In this document: in pieces, positions 18,599-19,468 of the stretch
How positions within the stretch are numbered: position 1 is the stretch's first letter
Layout: each line of letters starts with the position of its first letter
NCBI GenBank assembly: GCA_913062735.1
Contig: CAJXWI010000005.1
Span: 1 to 19,468, forward strand
Reading direction: 5' to 3'
Length of the DNA stretch: 19,468 bases
Source of the DNA: an uncultured Arcobacter sp.
GTDB taxonomy: Bacteria > Campylobacterota > Campylobacteria > Campylobacterales > Arcobacteraceae
Notes under the pieces: model-generated
The model's input: only the letters and a program-made list of their open reading frames with translations
What the model was told of the DNA's origin: nothing
Database searches by the model: none
Made by a program: the position numbers and the translations under genes

Positions 18599-19468
18599 TT
18601 AATATTATCCTCATACCATTTAATTGTTTTTTGAAGGCCATCGTTAAATGGTGTCAATTGATAATCTATCATATTTTTAATTTTTTCGTTACTCGCATTA
18701 TGACATTCTACATCAGCACCACGAGCAGATTTACTTAGAATAGTTCCTTGATATTCCATAATATCAGCAATCTTATATATAACATCTTTCATTGATATTT
18801 GACCATCAGTTGAAATATTAATACTATCTGCCTTTTTCATTATTGGGTAGAGCTTTATAATTGCATCAACAGTATCTAAAACATAAATAAAGTCACGACT
18901 TTGTAGTCCCGATCCATGAATTTCAGGATTAATACTATTTAATATTCTAAAGGCAGTAATAGGAATAATCCCAGCCATATATCCTTTATGATTTTGTCTT
19001 GGGCCATAATTGTTAAATGGACGTATTATAAATGCATCTAACTCATACATATTGACCCAACTATTTACTGCAATATCTGCTGCTGCTTTTCCCGCTGCAT
19101 AGGTTGTTGTGGGATTAATCGGATGTTTTTCATCCATTGGCTCGTATATAGCCGTACCATATACTTCAGAAGTAGAAAAATGCACTAACGTAGAAAAGCT
19201 GCCTTTTCTTTGGTGTTCTAAGATATTTAGTATTCCATTAACATTTGTATCAAAAGCATTTTTGGGATTAACAAAAGAATAATTCAGAGCTTTCGTTGCA
19301 CAATTAAAAACAATATCAATATTATGTTTTTCAAAAATATAGTCTAATGAGGATGTAATTTCAATATCATCCTTATAAAGTATTGCCCCTTTTATTAATG
19401 CATCCTTGATATTCTCCTCATTACCTAAAAACATATTATCAACAATTATGACTTCATTGGCACCTTCA
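18595..19468 (-). CDS. NAD-dependent epimerase/dehydratase, probable sugar-nucleotide 4,6-dehydratase (N-terminus beyond window)
   Basis: An extended SDR cut by the window edge. The frame is open beyond the internal Met codon at 19434 up to 19468 (EGANEVIIVDN precedes it), so the true start and the glycine-rich NAD-binding loop lie outside. Counting from that Met: VHFSTSEVYGTA (84-95) contains a Thr-Ser-Glu triad in the position of the dehydratase residues, PTTTYAAGKAAAD (108-120) gives the YxxxK pair Y112/K116, and FIIRPFNNYGPRQ follows. The T-S-E triad favours a 4,6-dehydratase such as LegB or GDP-mannose dehydratase-like enzymes. UDP-xylose synthases and 4-epimerases share parts of this pattern. 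Upstream of an aminotransferase and an acyltransferase, a dehydratase fits best. Confidence 0.85.
   Translation of the reverse strand, partial: EGANEVIIVDNMFLGNEENIKDALIKGAILYKDDIEITSSLDYIFEKHNIDIVFNCATKALNYSFVNPKNAFDTNVNGILNILEHQRKGSFSTLVHFSTSEVYGTAIYEPMDEKHPINPTTTYAAGKAAADIAVNSWVNMYELDAFIIRPFNNYGPRQNHKGYMAGIIPITAFRILNSINPEIHGSGLQSRDFIYVLDTVDAIIKLYPIMKKADSINISTDGQISMKDVIYKIADIMEYQGTILSKSARGADVECHNASNEKIKNMIDYQLTPFNDGLQKTIKWYEDNIK

Noticed and set aside
18243..18602. Plus-strand open frame of 119 codons
   Set aside because: It lies opposite the N-terminal part of a well-supported DegT aminotransferase. The Ser/Ile-rich product looks like a reverse-strand shadow.

Overview
This is one AT-rich block of surface-glycan genes in which every credible gene is read on the minus strand, so transcription runs from high to low coordinates. 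Twenty genes are packed with 1-32 base overlaps or gaps of at most a few bases. The only gaps of note are at 16908-17003 and 3646-3692. Both ends of the window cut a gene: a sugar-nucleotide dehydratase at the right (upstream) end and a PIG-L/LmbE-type deacetylase at the left (downstream) end. There are no tRNAs, rRNAs, insertion sequences, integrases or CRISPR arrays, and no stretch over 300 bases without a gene.

Layout in transcription order. (1) 19468-17004: an SDR-type 4,6-dehydratase/epimerase, a DegT-family aminotransferase and a left-handed beta-helix acyltransferase. Together these can make an N-acylated amino-deoxy sugar nucleotide. (2) 17017-13226: a possible 37-residue ORF and three GT-B-type glycosyltransferases. 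(3) 13236-10249: a polytopic membrane protein that is a candidate Wzy-like polymerase, and a 566-residue ABC exporter with fused membrane and ATPase domains, similar in size and layout to PglK/MsbA lipid-oligosaccharide flippases. (4) 10256-2632: a pseudaminic-acid-type nonulosonate pathway: PseB, PseC, an aldo/keto reductase, an SpsF-type cytidylyltransferase, a GNAT acetyltransferase (PseH candidate), a class III aminotransferase, PseG and a PseI/NeuB-family synthase. (5) 2635-1: a tailoring module of a formyltransferase-like protein, another DegT aminotransferase, a WbqC-family protein and a PIG-L deacetylase.

How the parts fit together (inference): block 4 makes a CMP-activated nonulosonic acid. 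The aldo/keto reductase, class III aminotransferase and block 5 probably give it a non-standard substituent. Block 1 makes a second amino sugar. The glycosyltransferases build an oligosaccharide on a lipid carrier, and the ABC protein flips it. No initiating phosphoglycosyl transferase, Wzx flippase, O-antigen ligase or oligosaccharyltransferase is in view, so the destination (LPS/capsule, N-glycan or flagellin) cannot be settled here.

Organism: base composition, the SD-type ribosome binding sites, the pseBC pair and the PglK-like exporter fit a Campylobacterota member (Arcobacter-like would be my first guess). This is a weak inference; other AT-rich Gram-negatives with pse/sps loci are possible.
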